64,000 nucleotides of DNA from S012-109 sp964425105 (GCA_964425105.1 CAYRLE010000002.1:9251-73250); one strand, 5' to 3'; counted from the first letter of the stretch, positions 18,654-27,093 are shown. Made by a program: numbers and translations. The notes: a model not told the origin generated them from the sequence alone.

Positions 18654-19787
18654 TCAGCGCCCCTCGCCCTGCTGGACCACGATGGGAATGGGGGGCTTGG
18701 CGTCTGCGCCGTCACGCTGCTGCAGATAGTCGCGGATGGTCTGCTCCAGTTCGTCCAGCAGGGCCTCGCCGCTCACCTTGTGATGGGGCCGGCCATCGAT
18801 ATAGAGCAGATTGGGTGAGCCGCCGGTGAGCCCCACCTGGGCCTCGCGCGCCTCGCCGGGGCCATTGACCACGCAGCCGATGACCGCCACGTCCAGGGCC
18901 TCGTTGATGTCCTCCAGCCTTTCCTCCAGGGCGTTCACCGTGGCGATGACATCGAAGCGCTGCCGCGAACAGGAGGGACAGGCCACCAGGTTGATGCCGC
19001 GGCTGCGCAGGTGCAGGCTCCTGAGGATGTCGAAGCCGACCTTCACCTCTTCCACGGGGTCGGCGGCCAGGGAAACGCGGATGGTGTCGCCGATGCCCTC
19101 CGCCAGCAGCATGCCGATGCCCACCGCGGACTTCACCGTGCCGGAACGCAGCCCGCCCGCCTCGGTGATGCCCAGATGCAGGGGCTGTTCGATCTGCCGG
19201 GCCAGCAAGCGGTAGGCGGCCACGGTCATGAACACCTCGGAGGCCTTGAGGCTGACCTTGAAATCCTGAAAATCCAGGCGCTCCAGGATGTCGATATGGC
19301 GCAGCGCCGACTCCACCAGGGCCTCCGCCGTGGGTTCGCCATACTTCTTCTGCAGTTCCTTCTCCAGGGAACCGGCATTGACACCGATGCGGATGGGGAT
19401 GCCGTGATCGCGGGCGCTGTCCACCACCGCCCGCACCCGCTCGTCGCGGCCGATGTTGCCGGGATTGATGCGCAGGCAGTCGGCACCCAGTTCGGCCACA
19501 CGCAGGGCGATGCGATAGTCGAAATGGATGTCCGCCACCAGTGGCAGGCCCACCTGGCGGCGGATGCTGCCAAAGGCCTCGGCGGCATCCATGGTGGGCA
19601 CGGAGACGCGCACGATATCGGCCCCGGCCTGCTGCAGGGCCTCGATCTGGGCCACCGTGGCGGCCACGTCGCAGGTCTCGGTATTGGTCATGCTCTGCAC
19701 CGCGATGGGGGCATCACCGCCCACCGGCACCTCGCCCACATGGATGAGGCGGCTGCGGCGCCGCTGGATGGGGTTTGCTGTCTTCAT
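18654..19787 (-). CDS. ispG: (E)-4-hydroxy-3-methylbut-2-enyl-diphosphate synthase
   Basis: 377 residues. IspG (GcpE) is the [4Fe-4S] enzyme that reductively opens MEcPP to HMBPP in the MEP isoprenoid pathway. N-terminal TIM-barrel marks are QSMTNTET, LVADIHFDYR and LRINPGNIG. The C-terminal cluster cysteines appear in LVACPSCSRQRFD (two Cys) and IGCVVNGPGEA (third), and the ligand Glu follows. Its ATG overlaps the rodZ stop (ATGA), so translation is probably coupled. Confidence 0.97.
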   Translation of the reverse strand: MKTANPIQRRRSRLIHVGEVPVGGDAPIAVQSMTNTETCDVAATVAQIEALQQAGADIVRVSVPTMDAAEAFGSIRRQVGLPLVADIHFDYRIALRVAELGADCLRINPGNIGRDERVRAVVDSARDHGIPIRIGVNAGSLEKELQKKYGEPTAEALVESALRHIDILERLDFQDFKVSLKASEVFMTVAAYRLLARQIEQPLHLGITEAGGLRSGTVKSAVGIGMLLAEGIGDTIRVSLAADPVEEVKVGFDILRSLHLRSRGINLVACPSCSRQRFDVIATVNALEERLEDINEALDVAVIGCVVNGPGEAREAQVGLTGGSPNLLYIDGRPHHKVSGEALLDELEQTIRDYLQQRDGADAKPPIPIVVQQGEGR

Positions 19788-20808
19788 GGTCTCGTCACTG
19801 CCTCGGGTCCGCCCAGCTTGAAGCGGGCCACATTGTTGCGGATATGCCGCCGCTGATCATAGGGCTTTCCATTGTATTCAATCTCCACCCCGGGCGCATA
19901 GCCCAGCAGGATGCTGAAAGGGGCACTGCCATCCAGCACCCGGGTCTGGCCGGCCTTGCCCAGGCCGAACATCAGGCGCCGTCCGCTGCCATCGCTGATT
20001 TCCACCCAGGAGTCGGCGCTGAAATGCAGCACCAGGCGGTCACCGGCCACGCTTGCCGACGTGGCATCAGGCACCGCCTGCGGCGGCTCCACAGCGGGCA
20101 TTGCTGCCGCGGCCTGCGGTGCCACCGGTCGGGGCTTAGCAGCGGGCGGCAGCGGCTCAGCTAGAGGCGTAGCGGCAGGCGCCGGCAGTGTTTCGGGAGC
20201 CGGAGCCAGGGCCACCATCGGGGACGGCGNNNNNNNNNNNNNNNNNNNNNNNNNNNNNNNNNNNNNNNNNNNNNNNNNNNNNNNNNNNNNNNNNNNNNNN
20301 NNNNNNNNNNNNNNNNNNNNNNNNNNNNNGCAGGCGCCGGCAGTGTTTCGGGAGCCGGAGCCAGGGCCACCATCGGGGACGGCGCCTTGCTGCCGCCCTC
20401 CCCGCCGGAGAAGAACCACACCAGCAGCAGAATGATCACGCCCACGCCCACCAGCACACCGGCCCAGTATTCCACGTTGATCCTGCGCGGCCGGGGCATG
20501 CCCGAGGTGAGATCGGCATGCAGGGAGGGTGGTTCGATGCCGCTGTGTTCGAAGGCCTCCACCAGAGGCTCGCCGGGGATGCCCAGCAGGCGCGCATATT
20601 TTCTCAGGTAACCGCTGACGAAGATGGGCGCCGGAAAATGAGCGAAGTCCTCGTCCTCGAGATGGGCGATCTGGGCGGCACTGAGATGGAGTTCCAGCGC
20701 CACTTCCTCGCGGCTCAACTCAAGGGCTTCGCGCGCCTCGCGCAGGCGCACACCGATGGTGCAGCCCTCGGCAGGCACCTCCTGAATGAGCGGCTGTTCC
20801 TCGTTCAT
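19784..20808 (-). CDS. rodZ: RodZ-type cytoskeletal HTH membrane protein, interrupted by assembly gap
   Basis: RodZ links MreB to the cell-wall machinery. The N-terminal 110 residues form a Cro/CI-type helix-turn-helix (LREAREALELSREEVALEL). One membrane helix follows (VEYWAGVLVGVGVIILLLVW), then a Pro/Ala-rich linker and a C-terminal DUF4115 beta domain (DSWVEISDGSG). The 100-N gap at 20230-20329 falls in the linker and is flanked by an identical 55-base stretch. Removing the N run and one copy leaves 870 bases, exactly 290 codons in frame, so the real protein is probably 289 residues and intact. The stop overlaps ispG. Confidence 0.88.
20230..20329. other. Assembly gap of 100 N with duplicated 55-base flank
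   Basis: The 55 bases ending at 20229 are repeated identically from 20330. This is what two contigs overlapping by a k-mer length look like when joined by N instead of merged. The gap is likely artificial. Confidence 0.85.
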
Positions 20809-20811
20809 GGC

Positions 20812-21573
20812 TCACTCCTGTGCCGTCAGGGCACGGGTCTCCGGGGAATCGGGAAATTTCTCCCTGAGCATCTGGCTATAGGCCGCCACGGCGCGCTGGT
20901 TGCCCAGCTGTTTCTCCATCTGCAGGGCCAGCCACAGGCTGCGGGGATTGTGCCGCGCCACCCGCTCATAGCGCTGCAGGAAGGCGCGTGCCTGCCGATA
21001 GCGCTGTTCCTCGTAGCTCAGCTTCATCATCTGATAGAGGGTGGAGGCGCGCAGGGGGTTGACCTTCAAGGCATGGCGGAAGTAGGCCTCGGCGCGCGCC
21101 CGGTCGGGGATGCGCAAGGCACAGAGTCCGGCATTCTCATAGGCCTCGTCGGGACGGCGGTACTCCGGAACCTGCAGCGTCTGCAGGAAGCGTTCTATGG
21201 CGGCATCATAGTGGCCGTGGCCACAGAGAAACACCCCATAGTTGTTCAGTAAGGCGGGGTCCTTGGGCGTCAACTCCAGGGCCCGCTGGAAATGCTTCTC
21301 CGCCAGTTCCGGCGATCCCAGGCGGTTGTACAGCAAGGCGATATAGTGATGAGCGGCAGGCAGCTTGGGATCCTGCTCCAGGGCCCGCCGCAGCTTGTCC
21401 AGCGCCACGTCCAGGTTGCCCTGCTGCATGTAGCGCACGCCTAGTTCCGCATTGATCTGCGCCGGGCTGCGCGGCCCCTGCGGTTCGCGGCCATGCTGGG
21501 TGCTGCAGGCCACCGGCAACAGGCCGAGCAACAGCAGCAACCACAGCCAGCCGCGGCCACTCGTCACGCTCAT
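20812..21573 (-). CDS. pilW: Type IV pilus biogenesis/stability lipoprotein PilW (PilF)
   Basis: 253 residues. The signal peptide (WLWLLLLLGLLPVAC) ends at a lipobox Cys near residue 23. Several tetratricopeptide repeats follow (AELGVRYMQQGNLDVALDKL, HHYIALLYNRLG, NNYGVFLCGHGHYDAAI). In Pseudomonas PilF/PilW pilots assembly of the PilQ secretin in the outer membrane. The ATG at 21573 overlaps the rlmN stop (ATGA). A longer reading from 21759 lies antiframe in rlmN. It precedes rodZ by 3 bases, the conserved order. Confidence 0.93.
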   Translation of the reverse strand: MSVTSGRGWLWLLLLLGLLPVACSTQHGREPQGPRSPAQINAELGVRYMQQGNLDVALDKLRRALEQDPKLPAAHHYIALLYNRLGSPELAEKHFQRALELTPKDPALLNNYGVFLCGHGHYDAAIERFLQTLQVPEYRRPDEAYENAGLCALRIPDRARAEAYFRHALKVNPLRASTLYQMMKLSYEEQRYRQARAFLQRYERVARHNPRSLWLALQMEKQLGNQRAVAAYSQMLREKFPDSPETRALTAQE

Positions 21574-22673
21574 GGGCGCGCCTCCGCTACCACGGGCACG
21601 GCGAGACGGCGGCTGCGGCTGGTGCGGTCCTGGACCTCGCCCACCAACTGGCCGCAGGCCGCGGCGATATCCTCGCCGCGGGTCTTGCGGGTCACCGTGG
21701 TGATGCCACCCGCCATCAGGACCTCGCGAAAGGCGTCGATGTCGGGTCGGCTGGAACAATGGTAGGGAGCGCCGGGAAAAGGGTTGAAGGGGATCAGGTT
21801 CACCTTGGATGGCACTTGGCGCATCAGGGCCAGCAGACGCCGCGCATGGGCCAGGCTGTCGTTGACCCCCGCCAGCATGACGTATTCGAAGGTGATGCGG
21901 CGCCGCGGCGCGGCCTCCACGTAGCGCCGGCAGGCCGCCATCAGCTCGGCAATGGGGTACTTGCGGTTGAGCGGCACCAGCTGGTCGCGCAGTTCATCAT
22001 CGGGGGCATGCAGGGAGACGGCAAGGCTGACATCGCAGGTTTCGCGCAGGCGGTCGATGCCCGGCACCAGGCCCGCGGTGCTCAGGGTGAGGCGCCGCCG
22101 CGACAGGCCATAGGCATGGTCCTCCATCATCAGGCGCATGGCGTCCACCACGGCATCGAAGTTCAGCAGCGGCTCGCCCATGCCCATCAGCACCACATTG
22201 GTGACCGGCCGGCTGGGGCCGGCGGCGCCCAGTTCGCGCTGCGCGATCCACAGCTGAGCGATGATCTCGGCGGTCTGCAGATTGCGGTTGTAACCCTGGC
22301 GGGCCGTGGAGCAGAAGGTGCAGTTGAGGGCGCAACCCACCTGGGAGGAAATGCACAGGGTGCCGCGGTCCTCCTCGGGAATGAACACCGTCTCGATGGC
22401 ATTGCCGTCCGCCAGCCGCAGCAGCCACTTGCGGGTGCCATCGCGGGAATCCTGGCGGCAGAGGATCTCCGGCAGCTGGATGACGGCGCTCGCCTCCAGG
22501 CGGCTGCGCAGCGCCTTGCTGAGATTGGTCATCTCGGCAAAGTCGGTGACCCCCTGCTGGTGAATCCATTTCAGCAATTGGGAAGCGCGAAAGGCCTTCT
22601 CCCCCTGTGCGGCGAAGAAGGCCTCCAGCGACCGGCGGTCGAGATTCAGCAGATTGACTCTATCCTGCTCCAA
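21570..22673 (-). CDS. rlmN: 23S rRNA/tRNA adenine-C2 methyltransferase RlmN
   Basis: 367 residues. A radical-SAM methyltransferase modifying A2503 of 23S rRNA and A37 of some tRNAs. The CxxxCxxC cluster motif is CALNCTFC near residue 118. Other landmarks are NVVLMGMGEPLLN, the SLHAPDDELR stretch and, near the C-terminus, TRKTRGEDIAAACGQL with the methyl-carrying Cys. It starts the overlapping rlmN-pilW-rodZ-ispG chain, 21 bp downstream of ndk. Confidence 0.97.
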   Translation of the reverse strand: MEQDRVNLLNLDRRSLEAFFAAQGEKAFRASQLLKWIHQQGVTDFAEMTNLSKALRSRLEASAVIQLPEILCRQDSRDGTRKWLLRLADGNAIETVFIPEEDRGTLCISSQVGCALNCTFCSTARQGYNRNLQTAEIIAQLWIAQRELGAAGPSRPVTNVVLMGMGEPLLNFDAVVDAMRLMMEDHAYGLSRRRLTLSTAGLVPGIDRLRETCDVSLAVSLHAPDDELRDQLVPLNRKYPIAELMAACRRYVEAAPRRRITFEYVMLAGVNDSLAHARRLLALMRQVPSKVNLIPFNPFPGAPYHCSSRPDIDAFREVLMAGGITTVTRKTRGEDIAAACGQLVGEVQDRTSRSRRLAVPVVAEARP

Positions 22674-22694
22674 AGCGGCTCCCTGCAGTCTGCA

Positions 22695-23126
22695 TCAGCG
22701 GGTCCTCGGGCAGATTTCCTCGGCGCTGAAGAAGAACTCGATCTCGGCCTTGGCGGTGTCGGGACCGTCGGAGCCATGTACTGCATTCTCTTCCACGTTT
22801 TCCGCGAAATCGGCGCGGATGGTGCCGGGGGCCGCCTCGGCGGGATTGGTGGCGCCCATCAACTCGCGGTGGCGGGCGATGGCATTCTCCCCTTCCAGCA
22901 CCTGCACCATCACCGGTCCGGAGGTCATGAAACTGACCAGATCATTGAAGAAAGGGCGCTCCTTGTGCACGGCATAGAAAGACTCCGCCTGCTCGCGGCT
23001 CAGGTGCATCATCCTGGCGGCAATGATGCGCAGCCCGCCGTCCTCGAAACGGGTATAGATCTTGCCGATGACGTTCTTCGCCACGGCATCGGGTTTGATG
23101 ATGGATAAGGTACGTTCGATGGCCAT
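22695..23126 (-). CDS. ndk: Nucleoside diphosphate kinase
   Basis: 143 residues. Ndk exchanges the gamma phosphate among NTPs and dNTPs. The N-terminal MAIERTLSIIKPDAV, KERPFFNDLV, and the active-site histidine in NAVHGSDGP are all present. ATG 23126 (CGGAG about 8 bases upstream) is chosen; the upstream extension to 23201 only reads repeat element D. First gene of the block running to der/nrdJ. Confidence 0.96.
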   Translation of the reverse strand: MAIERTLSIIKPDAVAKNVIGKIYTRFEDGGLRIIAARMMHLSREQAESFYAVHKERPFFNDLVSFMTSGPVMVQVLEGENAIARHRELMGATNPAEAAPGTIRADFAENVEENAVHGSDGPDTAKAEIEFFFSAEEICPRTR

Positions 23127-23150
23127 GCAGTTGCTCCGTTGCTTGGGCTG

Positions 23151-23219
23151 GTGATGAGTAATGCGTGATGAGTGATGCGTGATGGGAAAGCCCCCCAGCA
23201 CGCATCACTCATCACCCCT
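23151..23219. repeat. Palindromic heptamer-repeat element D (GTGATGN type)
   Basis: The left arm 23151-23184 carries GTGATGA, GTAATGC, GTGATGA, GTGATGC, GTGATGG. The right arm 23198-23219 carries about three inverted units. It lies 25 bp upstream of ndk and, unlike most copies, in a gene's 5' leader. Confidence 0.82.
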
Positions 23220-23226
23220 CTATTTA

Positions 23227-23250
23227 TAAATAAGCCCGCGACCGCGGGCA
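23227..23250 (-). terminator. Possible terminator hairpin upstream of ndk
   Basis: On the minus strand GCCCGCG, a short loop and CGCGGGC are followed by TTATTTATAAATA. It could end transcription coming from the isc genes. The U-run is imperfect. Confidence 0.45.
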
Positions 23251-23363
23251 GGAAGGCGACAATGCGATCCAAGAAAACCGCAGGCATTGTAACGCCTCGG
23301 GCTGGGGGTGGCAATGTTCCAATAGGGCCAATAGCCGGGCACAAAGCGCCCCTCAATCCCTTG

Positions 23364-23522
23364 GGAACCTCTGATTAATTCTGGGCCGGATGGATGGCGA
23401 GATGAAATGTTCCGGATCAAGGCGAAAAGCGCAGGTAATAGCGTGCTATTGCCAAGATTTTCAACGCCGAGCCGGGATATTTCAGCCGCTAGACACCGGT
23501 TCATGAATTAATCAGAGGTTCC
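23364..23522 (+). mobile_element. MITE-like element, copy 2 (possible CTTG target duplication)
   Basis: 159 bp with perfect 17-base terminal inverted repeats (GGAACCTCTGATTAATT and its complement). Flanked on both sides by CTTG (23360-23363 and 23523-23526), consistent with a 4-base target duplication. An internal near-palindrome GGTAATAGC-GT-GCTATTGCC lies at 23434-23453. No coding capacity. Together with element D and a 14-base tandem repeat it fills the 494 bp between ndk and iscX. Confidence 0.82.
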
Positions 23523-23554
23523 CTTGTATCTTTTCTCTTGTATCTTTTCTCTTG
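23523..23554 (+). repeat. Tandem 14-base repeat (CTTGTATCTTTTCT)
   Basis: Two exact copies plus a CTTG start of a third, directly abutting the MITE. A degenerate relative occurs at 53655-53682, downstream of the CorC-type gene. Confidence 0.75.
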
Positions 23555-23620
23555 CCCGTTTCGGTGAATTATTTCGCTGCGTGTCTGATCTACTCTGTCA
23601 CTCCAGAGGGTCAATTGCCG

Positions 23621-23821
23621 TCATTCCCGCTCCTCGATCCAGGCCATCTGGATGGCCTCGAGGATTTTCTCCCCGCAATGGGCGGGATCGTCCTCGAACT
23701 CGGGCAGGGCGCGCACCCACTCGGCCAGCTCGGTAAAACGCAGCTGCAAGGGGTCCACCTCGGGGTGGGCCTCATCCAGGGCAATGGCGATCTCCAGGCT
23801 GTCGGTCCATTTCAGTCCCAT
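23621..23821 (-). CDS. iscX: Fe-S assembly protein IscX
   Basis: 66 residues, the normal length of IscX (YfhJ), a small acidic protein that binds IscS and iron and tunes Fe-S cluster assembly. Family marks are KWTDSLEIAIAL, the PEVDP motif, RFTELAEWV and the C-terminal EAIQMAWIEE. Last gene of the isc operon, 11 bp after fdx. Confidence 0.95.
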   Translation of the reverse strand: MGLKWTDSLEIAIALDEAHPEVDPLQLRFTELAEWVRALPEFEDDPAHCGEKILEAIQMAWIEERE

Positions 23822-23832
23822 GGCGGCATCTC

Positions 23833-24171
23833 CTAATCGTTTTCGGAAACCAGGTTGATGGTGTATTTGGGGATCTCGATCACCAGGTCGCGGTCATCGA
23901 CGATGGCCTGACAACTGAGGCGCGAATCGGGCTCCAGCCCCCAGGCCTTGTCCAGCATGTCGTCCTCGTCCTCGCTGGCCGGGTCGAGGGAATCCAACCC
24001 TTCCCGCACATAGACATGGCAGGTGGTGCAGGCGCAGGACTTCTCGCAGGCATGCTCGATCTCGATACCGTGCTGCAGAGCGGCGTCACAGATGCTGATG
24101 CCCGGCTCCACTTCGATCACCTCTCCATCCGGACAGAGTTTTTCGTGAGGCAAGAATATCAATTTGGGCAT
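23833..24171 (-). CDS. fdx: ISC-system [2Fe-2S] ferredoxin
   Basis: 112 residues, adrenodoxin-type ferredoxin that supplies electrons for Fe-S assembly. Cluster ligands are in CEKSCACTTCHVYV (C, then CxxC) with the fourth Cys in RLSCQAIV. The acidic stretch SEDEDDMLD fits docking to partners. It is separated from hscA by about 110 bp that hold a GTGAGGN repeat arm. Confidence 0.96.
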   Translation of the reverse strand: MPKLIFLPHEKLCPDGEVIEVEPGISICDAALQHGIEIEHACEKSCACTTCHVYVREGLDSLDPASEDEDDMLDKAWGLEPDSRLSCQAIVDDRDLVIEIPKYTINLVSEND

Positions 24172-24249
24172 GGCTTCAATGTTCTCTCATTAATCGGAAA
24201 ATCGATAAATGTGTTGATTCCAGATGACGCGGTGGAGATGCTCATCTGC

Positions 24250-24285
24250 ACCTAACTCCTCACGCCTCACACCTCACCGGCATCA
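24250..24285 (-). repeat. GTGAGGN heptamer arm downstream of hscA (H)
   Basis: On the minus strand GTGAGGT, GTGAGGC, GTGAGGA, GTTAGG follows directly after the hscA TGA (24283-24285). Same core (GGTGTGAGGCGTGAGG) as the arm at 26173-26212 but in opposite orientation, so the two bracket hscA. A GTGAGGN variant of the GTGATGN family. Confidence 0.7.
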
Positions 24286-26157
24286 CAACTCCTCTACCCG
24301 CTGTCCCGCCAGCGCCTGCCGGATGCTGGCATCCATGCGCCGCGCGGCAAAGGACGAGGTCAGGCGGTCCAGTTCGGCGACGGCGTTCTTGATGGCGGCG
24401 GGGTCGTCGCCCTGGCGCACGGCCTTGAGCACCGCCAGGGCCTGATCGATGGCCGCCCGCTCTTCCGCCTCCAGCAGACGTTCACCATCGGCTGCCAGAG
24501 CGGCTTCCAGGGCGACGATGACCTGCTCCGCCTCCACCTGCTGTTCGCGCAGGCGGCGTTGCTCCACGTCTTCCCGGGCGTGGGCGTAGGAATCCCGCAG
24601 CATCTGCTCGATCTCGCTGTCGCTGAGGCCATAGGAGGGCTTGATCTCGATATGGCTTTCCACACCGCTGCTCAGTTCCCGGGCGCTGACGCTCAACAGG
24701 CCGTCGGCGTCCACCTGGAAGGTCACCTGGATGCGCGCGGCGCCGGCCACCATGGGCGGTATGCCGCGCAACTCGAAACGGGCCAGGGAGCGGTTGTCCG
24801 CCACCAGTTCCCGTTCGCCCTGCACCACGTGGATGACCATGGCGGTCTGGCCGTCCTTGAAGGTGGTGAACTCCTGGGCGCGGCTGACGGGAATGGTGGT
24901 ATTGCGGGGGATGATCTTCTCCACCAGGCCACCCATGGTCTCCAGCCCCAGGGAGAGCGGGATCACATCCAGCAGCAGCATTTCATCGCCCGGCTTGTTG
25001 CCCGCCAGGATGTCGGCCTGGATGGCAGCGCCGATGGCCACCACTTTGTCGGGGTCGATGTCCACATGGGGTTCGCAGGCGAAAAACTCGCCCACCCGGC
25101 GCCGTACATAGGGGATGCGGGTGGATCCGCCCACCATCACCACCTCGCGAATCTCCTCGCGTGTCACGCCGGCATCGCGCAGCACCCGCCGGCAGGGCGC
25201 CAGGGTACGCTGGACGAGAGGCTCGATCATGGCTTCGAAGTCGCTGCGGCTCAGGCTGCCCTGCCAGCGGCTGCCGTCGGGGCGCGCCACCTCCAGGGGC
25301 ACTGCCTCCTCGTCCGTCAGGGCCTCCTTGGCGGCACGCGCCACGTGCATCACCCGCCGCAGCAGGCCATGGCCGGCCTCGCCGCCGAAGCCGGCCTGTT
25401 CCAGAATCCATTCGGCGATGATGCGGTCGATGTCGTCACCGCCCAGGGCAGAATCCCCCGCCGTGGCCAACACCTCGAAGACGCCGCGGCTGAAGCGCAG
25501 GATGGAGATATCGAAGGTGCCCCCGCCCAGATCGTAGATGGCATGTACGCCTTCGGCGCCCTGGTCCAGGCCGTAGGCCACTGCCGCCGCCGTGGGCTCG
25601 TTGAGCAGGCGCAATACCTTGAGGCCCGCCAGGCGCGCCGCGTCCTTGGTGGCCTGGCGCTGGGCATCGTCGAAATAGGCGGGCACGGTGATCACCACCC
25701 CCTCCAGCGCCCCGCCCAGGGCATCCTCGGCACGGGACTTGAGGGCCTTGAGTATCTCGGCGGACACCTCCACCGGACTCACCTCGCCGGCACGGGTGCA
25801 GATGTGCGGCATGCCGCCCTCGCCCTCGCTGAACTCGTAGGGAAAGCGGTCGGCGAGGGTCTGGACATCGGCCAGGCCGCGCCCCATGAAACGCTTCACC
25901 GAGGCGATGGTATTGAGGGGGTCATCGAAGACCGAGGACTGCGCCGCTGCGCCCACCAGGGGCTGGCCCTGGGACCGGTAGTAAACCACAGACGGCAGCA
26001 GATGGCGCCCTTCCTCATCGGGGAGGGTCTGGGCCACACCGTCGCGCACCGTGGCCACCAGGGAATTGGTGGTGCCGAGATCGATGCCGGCGGCCAGACG
26101 CTGGCGGGGTTGCGCCTCGGGCGTGGTGCCCGGTTCACTGATTTGCAATAAGGCCAT
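24283..26157 (-). CDS. hscA: Fe-S-specific Hsp70 chaperone HscA
   Basis: 624 residues. HscA drives cluster transfer from IscU using ATP. The Hsp70 ATPase signatures are GIDLGTTNSLVATV at about 24, IYDLGGGTFDISIL, and VVMVGGSTRIPYVR; the substrate-binding domain follows (IPLSLGLETMGG). It is shorter than DnaK at the C-terminus, as expected. It is encoded directly after hscB and bracketed by inverted GTGAGGN repeat arms. Confidence 0.97.
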   Translation of the reverse strand: MALLQISEPGTTPEAQPRQRLAAGIDLGTTNSLVATVRDGVAQTLPDEEGRHLLPSVVYYRSQGQPLVGAAAQSSVFDDPLNTIASVKRFMGRGLADVQTLADRFPYEFSEGEGGMPHICTRAGEVSPVEVSAEILKALKSRAEDALGGALEGVVITVPAYFDDAQRQATKDAARLAGLKVLRLLNEPTAAAVAYGLDQGAEGVHAIYDLGGGTFDISILRFSRGVFEVLATAGDSALGGDDIDRIIAEWILEQAGFGGEAGHGLLRRVMHVARAAKEALTDEEAVPLEVARPDGSRWQGSLSRSDFEAMIEPLVQRTLAPCRRVLRDAGVTREEIREVVMVGGSTRIPYVRRRVGEFFACEPHVDIDPDKVVAIGAAIQADILAGNKPGDEMLLLDVIPLSLGLETMGGLVEKIIPRNTTIPVSRAQEFTTFKDGQTAMVIHVVQGERELVADNRSLARFELRGIPPMVAGAARIQVTFQVDADGLLSVSARELSSGVESHIEIKPSYGLSDSEIEQMLRDSYAHAREDVEQRRLREQQVEAEQVIVALEAALAADGERLLEAEERAAIDQALAVLKAVRQGDDPAAIKNAVAELDRLTSSFAARRMDASIRQALAGQRVEEL

Positions 26158-26172
26158 GATTCGATTTTCCGT

Positions 26173-26212
26173 TAGGTGTGAGGCGTGAGGGGTGAGGCGT
26201 TCACGCCTCAGG
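26173..26212 (+). repeat. GTGAGGN heptamer arm between hscB and hscA (I)
   Basis: GTTAGGT, GTGAGGC, GTGAGGG, GTGAGGC, then a short inverted ACGCCTCA that would close a small hairpin. The hscB stop (26208-26210) reads TGA GGCGTGA inside the element. Confidence 0.7.
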
Positions 26213-26741
26213 CCCCGCTGAGTCGTTCCTCAAGGTCCAGCGCTTCCTCGTGAAGACGATGGAGAAACTGCAGTTCCTGATAATGGCGGCAGGCCGCCTC
26301 GAGGTCAGTACCCTCTGCGCCCAAGGCTTCGCGCAGGTGCTGCCGGGAGGCAGCGAGGCGGCGCTCAATGTCGTCCAGCAGGGTGCCCAGGCTGTCCAGC
26401 GCCTGGCTTGCGCGCAGCGCTTCCAGCTGCTCGCGCAAGCTCATCTGCTCCATGAGAAAGGCGGGAGCCATGGCACCATGGGCCGCGGGATCGGCGCCGC
26501 GCAACTCCAGCAGGTAGCGGGCGCGGTACAGGGCGTTTTTCAGCGTCTGATAGGCTTCATTGACCCGCGCCGCGTGCTGTGCGGCCAAGCGCCGTTCCTG
26601 CTCGGTGGCATTGCTGAAGCGGTCGGGATGGACCAGATGCTGCATCTGCCGGTAGCGCTCGGTCAGCCGCGCCTCATCGATGTCGTAGGACACCGGCAGG
26701 CCGAACAGGGTGAAAAAGTCTTGCGACAGTGACGGCTCCAT
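26208..26741 (-). CDS. hscB: Fe-S co-chaperone HscB
   Basis: 177 residues. HscB is the J-protein that delivers IscU to HscA. The N-terminal J domain has the HPD triad (HLVHPDRFSNA, about residue 38), then AARVNEAYQTLK; the C-terminal three-helix domain contains FLMEQMSLREQLE, which contacts IscU. The start at ATG 26741 (MEPSLSQDFFTLFG) matches the family; the upstream frame overlaps iscA. The C-terminal codon and stop fall in repeat arm I. Confidence 0.95.
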   Translation of the reverse strand: MEPSLSQDFFTLFGLPVSYDIDEARLTERYRQMQHLVHPDRFSNATEQERRLAAQHAARVNEAYQTLKNALYRARYLLELRGADPAAHGAMAPAFLMEQMSLREQLEALRASQALDSLGTLLDDIERRLAASRQHLREALGAEGTDLEAACRHYQELQFLHRLHEEALDLEERLSGA

Positions 26742-26769
26742 ACCACGTGCAGATCTGGCCGGCGGCGGC

Positions 26770-27093
26770 TCAGACCGTAAAGCTTTCGCCGCAGCCGCAG
26801 CTGTCTTTGACATTGGGGTTGTTGAATTTGAAGCCTTCATTGAGGCCTTCACGGGTGAAGTCCAACTCCGTGCCGTCGAGATAGACCAGGCTCTTGGGGT
26901 CGACGGCCACCTTGACGTCCTGATCCTCGAACACCACGTCCTCGGGTCCGGTCTCGTCGAACACCTCCAGCACATAGGCCAGCCCGGAGCAGCCGGAAGT
27001 CTTCACTGCCAGGCGGATGCCCGCCCCCTTGCCGCGCTGTTCAAGAAAACGCTTGATATGTTCGGCAGCCGCAGGTGTCAGTGTAATGCCCAT
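26770..27093 (-). CDS. iscA: Fe-S carrier IscA
   Basis: 107 residues, A-type carrier protein. It has the three conserved cysteines of the family: one in KTSGCSGLAYVLE (about 34) and the C-terminal CGC in DSCGCGESF. It begins with MGITLTPAAAEHI as in E. coli IscA. It lies between iscU and hscB with about 100 bp after iscU. Confidence 0.97.
   Translation of the reverse strand: MGITLTPAAAEHIKRFLEQRGKGAGIRLAVKTSGCSGLAYVLEVFDETGPEDVVFEDQDVKVAVDPKSLVYLDGTELDFTREGLNEGFKFNNPNVKDSCGCGESFTV

Noticed and set aside
20230..20329. rodZ as a pseudogene or with an internal duplication
   Set aside because: Identical 55-base contig ends explain the duplication and the merged frame is intact.
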